Shown here: positions 31,201 through 44,816 of the stretch, one piece after another
Layout of the letters: every line of letters starts with the position of its first letter
How positions within the stretch are numbered: the first letter of the stretch is position 1
Assembly: GCF_932526225.1 (NCBI RefSeq)
Contig: NC_064042.1
Location: 2,215,001 to 2,279,000 of the forward strand
DNA: 64,000 nt
Source: Nematostella vectensis
Taxonomy: Eukaryota; Cnidaria; Anthozoa; Actiniaria; Edwardsiidae
Direction: 5' to 3'
The notes under the pieces: generated by a model
Told to the model about the DNA's origin: nothing
Database searches by the model: none
The model's input: the letters and a program-made list of their open reading frames with translations, nothing else
Position numbers and translations under genes: made by a program

Positions 31201-34200
31201 GGAGAAAAAGGCAAAGGTTAGTGAACTTGTGATTATAATCATCTGATTAGAGTGGCATAACTCAACTTGTGAATATATTCAACTGATAAGGGGGCATTAT
31301 TCAACTCTAAAAGATCATCTGATAAGAGTGAGTTGTATGACCAAGTACTCCCATTAACCCCATCAGACAACCTAATAATCGAAAAGAAATACAAAGAGGA
31401 CTGAAATGTTTCAAGTGATCCCTTCGGACATATGATCCTCAACTCTAAAGGTGATGTTACGGCCCATGCTTGTATCAGGTGACCCTAATTACAAGAATGC
31501 AAACCTTATGATCACTTTAATCAAATTCTAATGCTAATGTTTATTGTGTCCAGATGATCCCGATAACTGAGAAGGAAGTGAAGATCCTTGAGAACAAGTA
31601 CAACGACCTGAAGCAGCTGAGAACAATGAAGGACCAGGTGGAAGAGTTGAAGAAGGAGAGGGCATGGGCAGAGGTCATTGAATATGAGAAAGTGAGTGAG
31701 CTACTGTCCAACTCTACCTGCTGTATAGGAGTGGCATGAGATAATAGGGAGTGGCATGGGATAATAGGAAGTGTCATATGGTAATTGGGAGTGGCATGCA
31801 ATAATAGGGACTGGCATGCAATAATAGGTTGTGGCACAGGATAATAGGGAGTGGCATGCTATAATAGGTGATTAAGTCTCTTTCCACTTTAACCTATATT
31901 AAGGGATTAAAATAAAAGGCTGCTGATCCATGATAACTTTTTCAATGTCAGTGCTTACACACTCACTCCTGGAGCAGTTTGCACAGTGCTCTTGTTGGTC
32001 AGGTCAAATTTAGATGTATATAGGATTAGTATATAGGATTGAAGATTAGGTAATATGCCTGGCTATGTAGTAAATAATTTTGAATAAGCATTTAAAAATT
32101 TATATTTAAGTTATCTTTGGTATTTATTTTTCAAATAGTCCCATATGTCTCATTTGTGATTGATGATCTTAGCATTGGTTATTTTTACTTGCAGAGACTT
32201 GGTCCCTTAGAACGAGAAGTGAAATCCAAGCAAGACAAACTGCCAAGGTATGAGGCAAAGGTTGAAGAATGCAATGCAGAAGTCCTTAGACTGGAATCCG
32301 AATCGCAGGCCATTGAAGCTGAGATTGAAACTGTCCTTAAAGAGGCAAGGGAGGCGCAACCAGAACAGACAGAGATTGAGGCAGAGCTCAAGGATATTAA
32401 GATTGCCCTCCGAAAGAAAGAGGTACTTGTTATTGCTGTCCTTTATCTTTTGTTCTTTACTGTAATTTTCCAACCTTGACAACGACAACAAGGCAGACTA
32501 ATCAGGGTTCAAAATGGCAGCCGGCTGAAAGCAATAGTGGGCTGTTTTCTGTTCTTTGTCAGCTCTTTTTCTGTATCCCCTTCTCATATTTCTAGTATGC
32601 AGGCTTTTTTTCCACCAAATCAACCAAGCTGGCAAAAATCTAGCAGATTTAAAAAAAATTATTTTGAAAATGTGTATGTTAGTAGAAAAAAAAATGCCAC
32701 TTCCTCACATTATGTAGACCAAAGTGTTTGTTTGAGAGATTGAGAGAGCAGGTTCAATGACATGACTACTCAGGTTTTATTATCCCTGAATACCTAGCAC
32801 ACCTACTTTATAATAAACTGCTACCTTTATTTCCTTTATTTATTAGTCTGAAGTTCGTAAAGCCAGACAAAGCCTCAGATCTGCTGAACAGGACATGAGT
32901 GACCTCACAGAAAGGATCAGTGAGATCAAGCAATCGTAAGTTCACTAGACAAGGCCCGGGTATGCAGTTTAGTTCCACTAAAAATCAAGTAATAACAAGT
33001 GTATTGTGTTTGAGCTGTTTGTATTGGGCTATAACTTTACATGCGTAATGCTGGCTAAAGCTTGAGTGTAGTGGCCCCGGCAATGCTTATGTTTAAGCTT
33101 TCTGTATGGGGCTATAATATTACATGTGTGATGCTGGGTAATGCTTAGATTGAAGGTTTCCATTTTCTTGATTATTTGATTACAGTGCACTCCATGACCG
33201 AGAAGCTGAGAGACGGCAAAGAGAGGAAACTTTGGCAAAGAAGAGAGAGGATCATCAAGCTGGTCAGAACCAGCTCAATATCACCAGTCACCACAAGGAT
33301 CAGCTAAACCAGGCATTGAGTCGGGCAAAAGAAAACAGCTACTCTCTCAAGTAGGCAATATTTCCCATTTTGTTATTGATACTTTGGGAATTATAAGCTT
33401 TGCAAGAAACATTTTATACATTTTAAACATTTTATAAAGATAGATTAGTGGGTCTGATGCTAAACCCCTGAAACCCTTTACCAAGCTATGTAAACCATAT
33501 TTTAATAAAATATTTTTATTAAAATAACCTGGGCACGTAAACCCCACTCAGAACCCATGCGGAATCCACACCAAATCCATGCTGGAAAATGTTAAAATAC
33601 TTTCAGTCTGTAGTCTATGCACCAAGTGATAGGGTTGAGGATGAGGAATTATTCAGATCTAAACTTTGGTTGCACATTGTTGTTGTTTGCTAGAACGGAT
33701 GTGAATGATGCCAAACGTGCTGTTGATGCCACCCAGAGGAACTTGACAAACCTTCAGAGCAGCACCAGGGATAAGTTGAGACTGTTTGGTCCATGGATGC
33801 CAGACCTTGTCAATCACATTCAGCAAGCTGCAAGGAGAACTCGCTTTCACAGATTGCCTGTGGGGCCGATAGGTAACACATTTTTGGGGGTTAATTTTCG
33901 ATCAAAACTATACCACAGGAAATTTGTTTCAAAATAACTCCTTAGACCAAGGTAATAATATTTTTGGTGATTTTTTTTTTTTTGCTATCTAAATTATCCC
34001 CTGATATCTGATCACAGGGAGCAACAAAAACTTATTTTTGTATAACATCTGTGCTAGTTACAATATAGAGCTTAATATAGAGTTAATGTTCACAGGTCTT
34101 AATATGTTTTTGTACCCTCTCATCTGGGAGCAAGATTAAAGAAGGACCCGCAGTTTAAAAGGCACGGACCTAGTCCAAGTCATCATTCCCGATGATGCTT

Positions 34201-37200
34201 GACGGTGAGCTTTTTGGGAGTGATTTTCTATGGCAACAAGGACAAAAATTGTGATTGAAAATAAAATTCTCGTTTGAAATGAAAATAACGAAACCTCAAC
34301 ATTTTTTTTGCCTCAAAATCGCTCAATTCTCTATTTCTTAACTGTCCAGTCTCCAGAGAGGATTAAAAAATTAGTTATCTTTGCACTATTGATGTTTAAG
34401 ACAGTATTTCGAGCTTACTCATATTTCTTTTGCTTCTTTTTATCGAGCTTTGCACTCCACAAAGTCTAGCCAATATGACAACTTGGACCAGGCGCGCGCA
34501 CCTTTTATACTGCAGGTCCTTGTTCAAGCTCTGTTGGACCATGCCATAAAACCCTGGGCAAGATCTTATACTTGGATCTTTACAGGTGCTCATCTCAAAT
34601 TGAAGAATCAGAAATGGGCGTTGGCTGTGGAGAGCTGCATTAAGGGTTTGGCAATAGCGTTCTGTTGTACTGATAGTCACGATGAGCAGATCCTGCGACA
34701 GATTATGAAGCAGGTGTGCCCACCAAACAGTATCCCACAGATCATCATCAGCAGGTTCCAGGACAGAGTTCATGACGTCTCAAGAAACGTGAGTGTTTGT
34801 ATTACCCATGGTGGGGGGTGTAGAGGGGAAGGCATGTTATAGCCTGTTTTCTTATCTTTTTACCAGATGAGGTTGAAAACATGAGCACTAGATCTTGAAG
34901 TAGAAAATCACACCCTGAATTTTGTAGCTTAATTGGAGACCTTAGAATGAAATGCTAATATATAAGCAATATATTCTACTAATACATATACAGTGAACAA
35001 CGCAACCCCAGGTTTATTTTGTTATGTACTTGATATTTTCTCTTATGTAAAGAGTTGTTTCTTTTGTGTTTTTTTAGAAGCCTCGCTGTAAGTACACTAC
35101 AGTATTGGATGAGCTGGTAGTTGATGACCCTGTAGCGACAAACTGCTTGATTGATCAGGTTGGTTATCTGCACCAATTTTGTTTAGGATTATATCATTTT
35201 GGTTCTACTTATAATAAGATTACAAAGGTCATAGTTCTGGTTCTGTTCCTATCATAGCTCAGTGTGGAGTCTGTTCTTCTGGTTGAAGACCCCAAGGAAG
35301 CACGTGACGTCATGTTCTTTCATACTCCCCAAGGGGCAGGCATGGTAACAACATCCATATGTTAGACTAAAACATCCATATGGTTAGATTAGAACATCGA
35401 TAATATAATAACATTATAATAAGATAAACAAAACCCATATGGTAAGACCAACAATACCCATATGGTAAGACTATAATCCTCTATATGGTAAGATAAGCAA
35501 CACCCTTCTACAAATAAGGACAAGTTACTAGCCAAGGGGCAGCCATGGTAAAGCGAACAACACATATTTTAATACAAGCAATACCCTTCTACATTTAATC
35601 ACAAGTCCTTGGGCAAGGAGTGGGAATTGTAAGACAAACAACACCCATCTTCATTTAATGACAAGTTGCTGGCATGGCATGGTTATGACAAAACCCTAAG
35701 CTAAAAAATCAAACACAGTTTACCATGACTTTCCCTTAGTTTTTGAAAAAGTAACTTGTTCTCTTCTGCCTGGTATTCCCTGGTGCTCAGGCTTCTTATT
35801 GCCTTTAGTAAATTCAATGCCATGTTTATTTATCTTGCCTGGGCGCAGTATTCCCTCAAATTGATTGAGTCCTGGTTTGTTTTAGGCTTATGCTATCAAT
35901 GGTGACCAAGTGATAGGGGGACGATCAGCCAAGTACTACTCTGCAACAAGTTCTAGTGCACATTTCTTGCAACAGGACATTGAACAGGAAATCAGGTACC
36001 ATTGATAGCCATTACAGTTGTTACTATTAGTTTTAGGGACAATCACATTAACATTCTGTTTTGATATCAGTTATGATCCTTAATGATAAAGTACATCCTT
36101 GTGTCTTGTTTTGAAGAAAATTGTCATATTTGAAAAAGAAATTATAGAGTAGCAAAATGCTTTAAACATTTTCTGTGCAAGTGTCTACAAACCGTTTATC
36201 TAAAACTGCTTGCAATTAGAATATGATTTCAGAAACTGGTCAGACATTTGTATCTTTGAATCATAAGCCTTGATTCCTGTCAAAGTAATCAAGGCATATA
36301 GTGTTTAGTTTTTGTATTAGGGGTGGCACTTCTTAATGGCGCCTTTTCATAAGATGCTGCAGGGAACTATTAAAAAGGGAATACACATTGTTTTATGTCA
36401 ATAAAGTGATGCTTGATGCTCCACAGACGTCTTGAGAGAGATCTGAATAACAAAAGGCAGCAGCATCAGCAGTTACAAGACGAACTACGTCAGCAAGAGG
36501 CCAACATTGCTGAAAACAAGAGAGAGCTTGTCAGAACTACCAACAAAGCTATGCGAGAGCAGGAGGTTGTCAATCGGCTATTGGAGGTTAGTGAAGATAG
36601 GTAAAGTAGCGTCACTAACCAAACAATCTGACCAGGAGGGAGGAGGCACTGTGATTTTGTAGGAGGGAAGGGAGTATGCTAATAATAATAATAGTACATT
36701 TATTTGTAAAGCGCTAAAACTATGGATACATATTCTTATACATGTATAAGAAAACAAGGTAATCTTTTGATTTTTTTTTTCTCATTTACCTCATTTAACT
36801 TCACAGGAAATCAAAGAGCTTGAAAATTTTGAAGAAGAAGAGCTTCCAGATGTAACAACTCTGGTATGTGTGCTACTGATAATGTTGATGCTATTGTTTG
36901 GAATGGTGATAATAATTATATACCACTATCAGCGTTTTCTAATTTTTTCTTCATCATACCCGAAGGAAAACCCAAAGTTTTTTTTTTTTTAGGGAATTGT
37001 TTTAACCCTGCTAATCACCTTCTTAGCAAAATATAGTTTTTACTTACAGTGCAATGTACACTATTGTGGTCTCCTTGACAGTTTTGAGAAAAAACCAAAG
37101 CAGATACTAGAAATATGCTATTTTATTGGAGGGAACTTCATCAGCTGTCAGCAATTTAAACTGTGATTCCAACATGCAAATCACACTTAAATAGACATTT

Positions 37201-40200
37201 GTAATGGTTGTGCATGTTGGTCAATACTTATTTCCCCTCTCATTTTGTCCTCATATTGGCATATGTCCATTTTCTAGGAAGAGGAGGTTGTGAATATCAC
37301 TCAACAGATTGCAGAGCTGAAAGAACAGGTACTCTCAAGGTTTTTGCTGCTTCTGATAATAGTCACCCTAGAAATTTGTTATTCGAAAAAGTCCCACGTA
37401 AACTTGCAGGAATTTGTACTTACTACGCTTTTGCTCGCCCTAATCTTGAAAACAAGCCTTGTCCCTAACTCTAGGAGTTATCATAGGCTTTTTTAGACCA
37501 TCTAGAAAAATGATAGCCATTGATTTGTTTCCCTATGTAGAAAACGAAACTAGAAGAGGAGTTTGAAGCCATCAAAGAGAAGCACCAGAAGCAGGAGCTA
37601 AAGAAGCAGAGATTCAAGGAGAAGATGGAGGTGCTCCTGAGGAAGCATGAGCCACTCACGGTACATCAGTTTGTTTGTTTGTCTGTTTGTTTGTTTGTGT
37701 GTTTGTTTGTTTGTTTGTTTGTTCTAAGAGACATGTTACACTTATACATTGCTTTACACATTACAAGACAAACAGAAGAAAGTGTAAAAAAAATTGTAAG
37801 GATAAGTTTATTACTATTTATGTTGTCTTCTCTGTTATGTGAACTATTGCCAAAGCTTCCCTTGAGGTAAAGTGCTCTTGGTTCCATCAATCAAATTTAA
37901 CCCATTGACCCTTGATCTGGCGTTTTTCCAGTACATTCCTTATCGTTGCAAGGAAGGCACATTTTTCTGACTAACTGGAAAATAGGTTCTGTTTGTTGAA
38001 TGAGATAACGACATAAGCGCCAAAAACTAGGTGTTGATAGATCTTATCCATCACATCCAGTGAATATCTCTTGCTTCGGGAAAAACCATACCTGAACCCC
38101 CATTGTCCTCATATGCCGGGCTTTTGGTTATTATACATTTACAGGAGAACGAAAGTAGTGAAGCTAGCCCTGGGTCCAACCCGTTTTTATAAAGTACCGT
38201 TTCTGATGCAAATGCATGCAAATGAATAAAGAGCAATGGAACTTGTCCATTTACATGCTTTTGAACGGCAAATGAAAAACGGTGTTTTCCTTAGGCAAGA
38301 GAGTTCTCTGGTTGGTACTTAACTTGAACTGCATTCTGTCTCGTTTTACCTCTGATAGAAAAAGCAAGAAGAGACAATGGTGGAGATCCTGACAGCAAAG
38401 AATAACAGAAAGCACTACTCAGATAAGGTGCAGGAAAACAAGGACGCGATCAGCAAAGCTGAGAAAGCGGTGGTGGAAATGACGCGGAAAATAGAGGTAC
38501 TGGCATTAATAATAAAATATTCTTTTAGTGCGGAGTAACCTCAGTCAAACGACATGGCAATAGACATAAATAATACACCGCTATATCAAGAGGGCTTGTT
38601 TTCCATATACTTATTTTACGCGAAACATGGTAAATTTACTTGAAGAATTTCAATCTTTGTTATCATTGTTATTGTTGTACATTTAAAAATGTAACGTTGT
38701 GCTTGCAAGATACAACTTCAAAGCAGCAATCCCATGAATGAAGTCATATACTTTATTGACGATATTTTATAGAAACCCCATCAGTTACTTGAATGGCTTC
38801 CTTGTGTCGATATTGTGCGGGAGCGGCAAGGTTGGCCTTCTTTAACCTCCCGTGTTCTCCACCACTAATTAGTTGATTCCCGGCTTTCCTATTTCAGGTT
38901 ACTATAAACTTCCTTATCACATGGAACACTGCACTGTTACAGGATCGATTCACTCGCAAGTGAAGCACTTCAGTGTTTCCATATGAGTCCTCTTTTATTT
39001 GGATTTTATTTTATAATGATTCAAGTGGATCAGAGTTGGAAGACTGTCTGTTCCTTTGCTTCATAAGGATGACGTGACTGTGTTGTTTGTGTCAGAGCAC
39101 TTCTGCAATGGCCGCTCAGTATTGCGGCAGTCCCGATAAGATAGAGACAAAGAAAACCGTAAAATCCTTGGAGTCCGAGATTCTGCAGAAAGAAAAGTGT
39201 ATCAGGACAGAGGAACAGAAGAAAAAGTGAGTCATCGCATGTAACCTTGCGACGTGCGCCACCGTTACAAAGTTAACCATACAACGTTTGCTATCGGGGC
39301 CACCATGACAAGGTTGGATCCTTGCTCACACTTGATATTTTGCTAGAATGACAAAATGGCGGCTGACAGACTCAAAGCTTCTAGGTATCCGTATTTTGAA
39401 GCGCACCAAAGCATTATTTTGCCCACTGATTGGCTGGTGAGGTTTATGGAAATAAGATAAACCGCTTTTCGTATTTTTATTTGCTGACGTCCTCGGTATT
39501 GTGCGGGAGTGTAAAATGGCGGGGCGGATGACCTCCTTTAATAATCATGATAATTTGTTCTTCTCGCAGCCACGGCACGCACGATCAGATAACAAAACAA
39601 TACTTCGACGCTTTGAAAGAGCTGGAACACATCAAAGATTCTTTGAAGAACCTCAGACGCTTCAACAAGGTAGCTAATTATATATAATATTATATTAAAT
39701 ATAAAAAAAAATAACTACGATACTTTGATTTGGCTTTCCGTAGCACGGAAATGTGAATAAAGCAGTGAGTGAAACAGAACAACGTAAAATGTCCAGTACA
39801 GTGTAAACGTTATGTGTATCATGTGCAATGTATTATTCAAAGTGTTTAGCACAAATTTCCACGTTAGGACGGTTTTTAACATTCTGCAAAATCTTCCCGA
39901 TGGTTTCCAACACTGCTATATCGCCTTCTGACTCATTGGTCAGCACTGAAATAGTTTTCAATCACGCTACCTCTCCGCAAGGCACTAATCAATAAATAAG
40001 TAATAAAAAAACATCTATGAAACCCCGTTAGTTTGAATGACGGAAGCCAGAGAGCGGTTAAGCAGTTGGAAGTTATTACCGAGAATTCGCGCAGTATACT
40101 GAAAGAAGACAGTAAAGGACAGCTATTAACTCCCCGTTCAACCAGTTGATTTCCCTGGTTCCAAACCCAGTAATTATATTTTTATTTTATTATTCTTTCA

Positions 40201-43060
40201 GCGTTTAACAAACATGATGAAGAAAAGAACACAAGCATATCAAGATTACCGGGGTTTCATCGCCATCCGTGCTGCCTTCTTCTTTTCGATGATGCTCTCG
40301 CAGCGTGGTTACCAGGGCAAGATGAAGTTTGACCACAAGAACGAGGCCTTATACCTTCAGGTGATAACGCCTTTTTTATTACTTCACCAAGACAGAGGTG
40401 CCTTACTTTGCCTTTGAGCCCAGTGCATAAACCCATGGAGATTTTCAGGTCAGCCTAGGATTATTTGAGAAGCGTGGCTCTCGGTCATTTCGAATAAGGT
40501 CGTAAAGCAGGAGGTCCCGTCTCTCACTGCACTTCACTCACTTAAATGAGGTGCTGGCTTGCTGTGCCATATTTCGTGACACAGTCGTCGTGCTTAAATA
40601 CATGTTTATTCGTGACTAGGTGAACATTTAAACGGTATTTAAAAAAAAGGGAGTCATGCCAAGCACTTGATCATGGCATGACAGAAGTGATGCTCCCTAG
40701 TGTGGCCATCTTGACAGTCTTTAGAAGTAAACCAATTGAAACCTGACCCGAGAAACGTACTATCTATTCTGATTGACATGAGCTTCCCTAGCCAACCAGC
40801 CAGGCTAATAAATGCTCGAGTGCAAATCAGAGAATGATGGAATTATCCTGGTGTTGGTCAATCAAAACTTTGATTCTATATATTGGCGGGCCACGGTAGC
40901 AAGCGCGCGTCTCACTATAAAACATGCTTTACGAAGACCTAGTACTTATGGGGTTGTTTTTCTAGGTGAATGTAGAGCAGGGCAAAGGGCGTAATGCCAA
41001 AGACACTCGTTCGTTATCTGGTGGCGAGAGATCCTTCTCTACTGTATCGTTCATCATGGCTTTGTGGGAAGCCATGGAGTCGCCGTTTAGATGTCTCGAT
41101 GAATTTGACGTATTCATGGTAAACAAATGTCATAAAAAGTAAAATTAGCCCATTTATAGTTAATGCACGTGTAATGACAGCTCAGGGTCATACCGGCTTT
41201 CCAGAGTTTACTACATTTTTGTTTACATCAGGAAAAAAAAACTAAATGATCAAATTTTAAAGGCGTTTCTGTGACATTTTAGTGCATTAAAGGAAAATAA
41301 TAAATATAGCTCCCTAATAATTTGATCCCAGCCTCTACAGCTGTCATTGTTATGGGAAGAAAGGTCTGCATCATAAGGCGATTTAAACTTTTTTTTAGTC
41401 GTAAAACAGGCATTCTTAGCGGGTTTCCTGTTGTGGATAGTCATAATTTTGACGTCATAGGAAACCCTGCCTGTTCCGAACCCAGCTCTTCCTCGTGGGT
41501 TTCTCTGTACACAGGAAACTCGGTAAGAATGCCAGGGAGTAGGATGTCTAATGCATTTCTCGTCTTAGGACATGGTGAACCGCCGCATTAGCATGCAGAT
41601 GATGCTGAAGGTAGCGAAAGAACAGCTACAGCGACAGTTCATTCTTCTCACACCACAAGACATGAGGTAGGTATGGGGGCTATGTTGGGTTCAAGGTGAT
41701 AGCTGAAGGTAGCGAAAGAACAGCTACAGCGACAGTTCATTCTTCTCACACCACAAGACATGAGGTAGGTATAGGGGCTATGTTGGGTTCAAGGTGACAG
41801 CTGAAGGTAGCGAAAGAACAGCTACAGCGACAGTTCATTCTTCTCACACCACAAGACATGAGGTAGGTATAGGGGCTATGTTGGGTTCAAGGTGACAGCT
41901 GAAGGTAGCGAAAGAACAGCTACAGCGACAGTTCATTCTTCTCACATCACAAGACATGAGGTAGATATGGGGGTTATGTTGGGTTCAAGGTGACAGCTGA
42001 AGGTAGCGAAAGAACAGCTACAGCGACAGTTCATTCTGCTCACACCACAAGACATGAGGTAGGTATGGGGCCTATGCTGGGTTCAAGGTGATAGCTGAAG
42101 GTAGCGAAAGAACAGCTACAGCGACAGTTCATTCTTCTCACACCACAAGACATGAGGTAGGTATAGGGGCTATGTTGGGTTCAAGGTGACAGCTGAAGGT
42201 AGCGAAAGAACAGCTACAGCGACAGTTCATTCTTCTCACACCACAAGACATGAGGTAGGTATGGGGGCTATGTTGGGTTCAAGGTGATAGCTGAAGGTAG
42301 CGAAAGAACAGCTACAGCGACAGTTCATTCTTCTCACACCACAAGACATAAGGAAGATATGGGGGCTATGTTGGGTTTCAGGTGACAGCTGAAGGTAGCG
42401 AAGGAACAGCGACAGTTCATTCTTCTCAAATCAAAGGACATGAGGTAGGTATGGGGGCTAAGTTGGGTTTATGGTTCGATTAAGGTAACAGCTGAAGGTA
42501 GCGAAGGAACAGCGACAGTTCATTCTTCTAACAACACAGGGCGTAAGGTAGTTATTGGGGTTATGTTGGGTTTAAGGTAACAGCTGAAAGTAGCGAAGGA
42601 ACAGCGACAGCACACCACACCACAACATGAGGTAGATATGGGGGTATGTTGGGTCCGTTAAATGTTATTTCAGCAGCCACAGGATATGAGATAGGTATCA
42701 GGGGAGATTGGGTTTTAGGAAACGGCTAAAGGTAGTGAAAAAACAGCTACAGGGTTTTATCCCACACCACAGGACGTGAGTTAGGTATAGGAGTTTGTTG
42801 GATTCAAAGTGACTTTTTCCATGGAATGTAAGACACGCCTTAACAATTTGTTGTCGTCCATGTGTTGGCTCATAAAGCTATTTTGCATCTTATTTAGCTG
42901 TTTTCCTCGAAGATTAGCTCAAGGGCTCTTTCTTTCCGTTTTTAGTGCCATCGGTGGCGGGCCAACTGTAAAGATCTTCAAGCTAAGGGACCCTGAGCGC
43001 GGCCAGACCATTTTACCCTTCCAACCTGTGGGACAGATTAACGACGACGAGGACCGATAG
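25280..43060 (+). CDS. SMC6: SMC6, structural maintenance of chromosomes protein 6
   Basis: Core ATPase of the nuclear SMC5/6 complex, for recombination repair and replication-fork stability. Twenty-six exons give 1123 aa (human about 1091): 25280-25486, 29626-29740, 30052-30294, 30420-30481, 30680-30760, 31115-31216, 31554-31691, 32195-32422, 32847-32935, 33186-33350, 33694-33872, 34586-34788, 35078-35158, 35258-35344, 35886-35995, 36427-36586, 36807-36863, 37278-37328, 37541-37660, 38359-38496, 39096-39226, 39570-39669, 40202-40360, 40966-41118, 41569-41666, 42946-43060. Walker A GRNGSGKS is at 104-111 and crosses the exon 2/3 junction. Coiled coils flank a hinge in exons 11-15 ([20 protein letters not shown]). 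The ABC signature LSGGERS is at 1019-1025 and Walker B CLDEFDV at about 1045-1051. The end is [14 protein letters not shown]. The acidic N-terminal exon is separated by a 4.1-kb intron filled with transposons. I chose the ATG at 25280, the first in the open frame. A donor repeat array follows exon 25. Confidence 0.97.
25775..26355. mobile_element. MITE with GC-rich terminal inverted repeats, copy A
   Basis: About 581 bp in SMC6 intron 1. The ends TGCACTAGTCA and TGACTAGTGCA are mirrored, and the next 25 bp (AACCCCCACCCCCATGGTCC type) are mirrored too, giving terminal repeats near 39 bp. Further C-rich blocks (CCCCACCCCCTCGGGACA) are also inverted inside. A full second copy lies at 45498-46072 in the opposite orientation. 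Confidence 0.85.
26593..29330. mobile_element. Large foldback DNA element in SMC6 intron 1
   Basis: The outer ends ATTAGAGACATTTAGCATC (left) and GTGCTAAATGTCTCTAAT (right) are inverted copies. Inside, CTCGGGGACCCAGGGTGTCG near 26990 is mirrored at 29255-29277, and arms of about 340 bp (27527-27870 and 28574-28917) are inverted copies with high identity around a 700-bp centre. I see no transposase, so it is non-autonomous. A shorter palindrome is nested in the left side. Confidence 0.8.
27118..27161. repeat. Short hairpin palindrome nested in the foldback element
   Basis: CTGATTGGTCTCATTTT is followed after about ten AT bases by its exact complement. It is probably a tiny MITE inserted in the left arm region of the larger element. 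Confidence 0.8.
31728..31868 (+). repeat. Minisatellite of about 22 bp in SMC6 intron 7
   Basis: Six to seven degenerate copies of GGAGTGGCATGAGATAATAG lie 37 bp after the exon 7 donor. Confidence 0.85.
35345..35660 (+). repeat. Degenerate repeats after SMC6 exon 14, including a copy of its donor
   Basis: Short decayed repeats of CCATATGGTAAGA fill the start of intron 14. At 35532-35547 a block reading CCAAGGGGCAGCCATG followed by GTAAA closely resembles the end of exon 14 and its donor (CAAGGGGCAGGCATG|GTAAC), 203 bp downstream of the true junction. Confidence 0.6.
41605..42790 (+). repeat. 98-bp tandem array built from the SMC6 exon 25 end and its splice donor (about 12 units)
   Basis: The unit contains the last 62 nt of exon 25 (from CTGAAGGTAGCG), the donor ATGAGGTAGGTAT, and 36 nt of intron. 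Units start at 41605, 41703, 41801, 41899, 41997, 42095, 42193, 42291 and 42389, exactly 98 bp apart, then 42492 and 42584 and a poor copy near 42724. Most units keep an intact donor. The first is the genuine exon. Reading past the first donor gives an immediate in-frame TAG (ATG AGG TAG). Confidence 0.95.
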
Positions 43061-44816
43061 AAATACGTTAAAAAGGATAACAAATGCGTTGATAACCACC
43101 AGCATCAACAAAACCATCACCTCATCTCTGAACACTAATTATCATTAACATTATCATTACATTTAATCGTCATCACAATCATATCCACATTGCTGTTAAT
43201 TCCGGCACGTTCATCGCCATTCTCATCGCGGATTCCGCCATTTTGAAATGTTGTTAATTCCAAGAAGACTTCCAAGTAGTGAAAGGACATGTATTGGATC
43301 AAGGGCGAGAGCCCGGAATTTGATAAACAACGCTGATCACTTTGGAAGAATTAAAGTACGGTGACTCTTTGGGGAGGTGACTCTTTGGGGAGTCACCCGA
43401 CGCTTATCATCAGCGATATCAATTCACTGATCAAAAATACCCTTGACAGCTTGGCACAGTTAAGCCGCATGCGTTCGTTTTCAAGACAATGAATGCATCT
43501 CAGATTATTTGTTACTGTTGAAAATGATTTTAATCCAGATGATCTCTGTCAAGAGGAACAATTTCCGGAAACATATTGTCTCCTCATCTATCGCGGAAAA
43601 CTCGACTTATTGTGGACAACGATTAATGTTGGCCAGGAGTGATTGTATTGCCTCCAGGTGGGAGAGGAGACGGCTGCAAACGGGAACACGCTCTCGCAAG
43701 ATGGACGACGGCTATAGGAGTTTTCCTATCGATCGTTTTGAACTATTCGTTTTGAAATAGAAACTTAATTTTGAAAATCAAATTTATAAAATGTGAAATC
43801 AGTTGTGTGGCAAATTCTATCGTCTCTAAATCCACTATAATGAAGAGGCAGCTATAGTACTCTCCCCTAACATTTACCGCCCCTCCGTAATAAGTCTGAT
43901 ACCCGCCATTTTGTCATCCTAGCAAAATACCAAGTGTGAAAAAGCATACATTTCCATCGGCTTATTTGAGAAAGTTAAAGTTGCTGTGATATGTTCTATT
44001 GAGCTTGGTTAAACGAAGCATAAAATTTTGTTCTTAGATGGTAATTTTTTTAATGATTTGTCTTTCTATATTGGTTGAAAGCATAACAAAGGTGTGGCTG
44101 ACTGAGATCCCTTAAACTCATCCCGGACTCGCATCCTAGTCCCAGTCGCTTTTATTAGGTTCCCTGTACACGTATAGAGGGAGGGGAGAGTTTCCTGTGC
44201 TATTACACTTTCAAAAATCCACAAAAGAAAACTCTGACAGAATCCCTAAATTGCAACGATGAAATACACGATAGTTCCAATTGTCAATGATTTAAGGCTG
44301 CCCTGCCCTACCTGTTCTTTTTAAAGACTGTCTTTTTTAAGACTATTAAAATAGACGTAAGCTTGGCTGAGTCGAAAACCTGTTAATGGTGATGCACTGA
44401 TTATCAGTCAACGGGATATAATTGGACAATTTTTAAATCGAACAGGGGAAAACAGCAGAATCATAGATTTATTCAAACCATATCGGGAATAACAAGCATG
44501 GTGAACACTCCTTAAAAATGTATTTCCTTTCACGAGGAGAAGCGATTTATGGCGAGGGACTTTACCCCTTCCTTCCCCAGGTAAAAAATAAATAATTGGA
44601 TGTAAGCAACTGGGGCTTATTAGAGCTTCTATTGTACCATTTGATGGAAAATACTTTTTTCTGGACACTATGCTATAAAAGCAGAGTAGAAGTAAAATGT
44701 GAAGAAATGGGGGGGGGGGGATGAAAAGACCTTAGCGTTGCGTCGACCGACCGAGCAGCACTGGTGACCAAAACAACCGTCATGCTTTGCGAGGTGCTAG
44801 TGTAGAAGAATACAAG
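43061..44816. other. Intergenic region between SMC6 and SDHC
   Basis: This holds the SMC6 3' UTR (candidate ATTAAA at 43350) and the SDHC 5' region. Two minus-strand motifs of the AAAATGGCGG type occur near 43231 and 43911 and could bind YY1-like factors. A poly-G run lies near 44708. No further gene could be supported. Confidence 0.4.

Noticed and set aside
34450..34842. 130-residue ORF
   Set aside because: It is SMC6 exon 12 (34586-34788) with intron sequence at both ends.
41605..42790. CRISPR-like array
   Set aside because: The 98-bp units are contiguous with no unique spacers, and they contain exon sequence of a eukaryotic gene.
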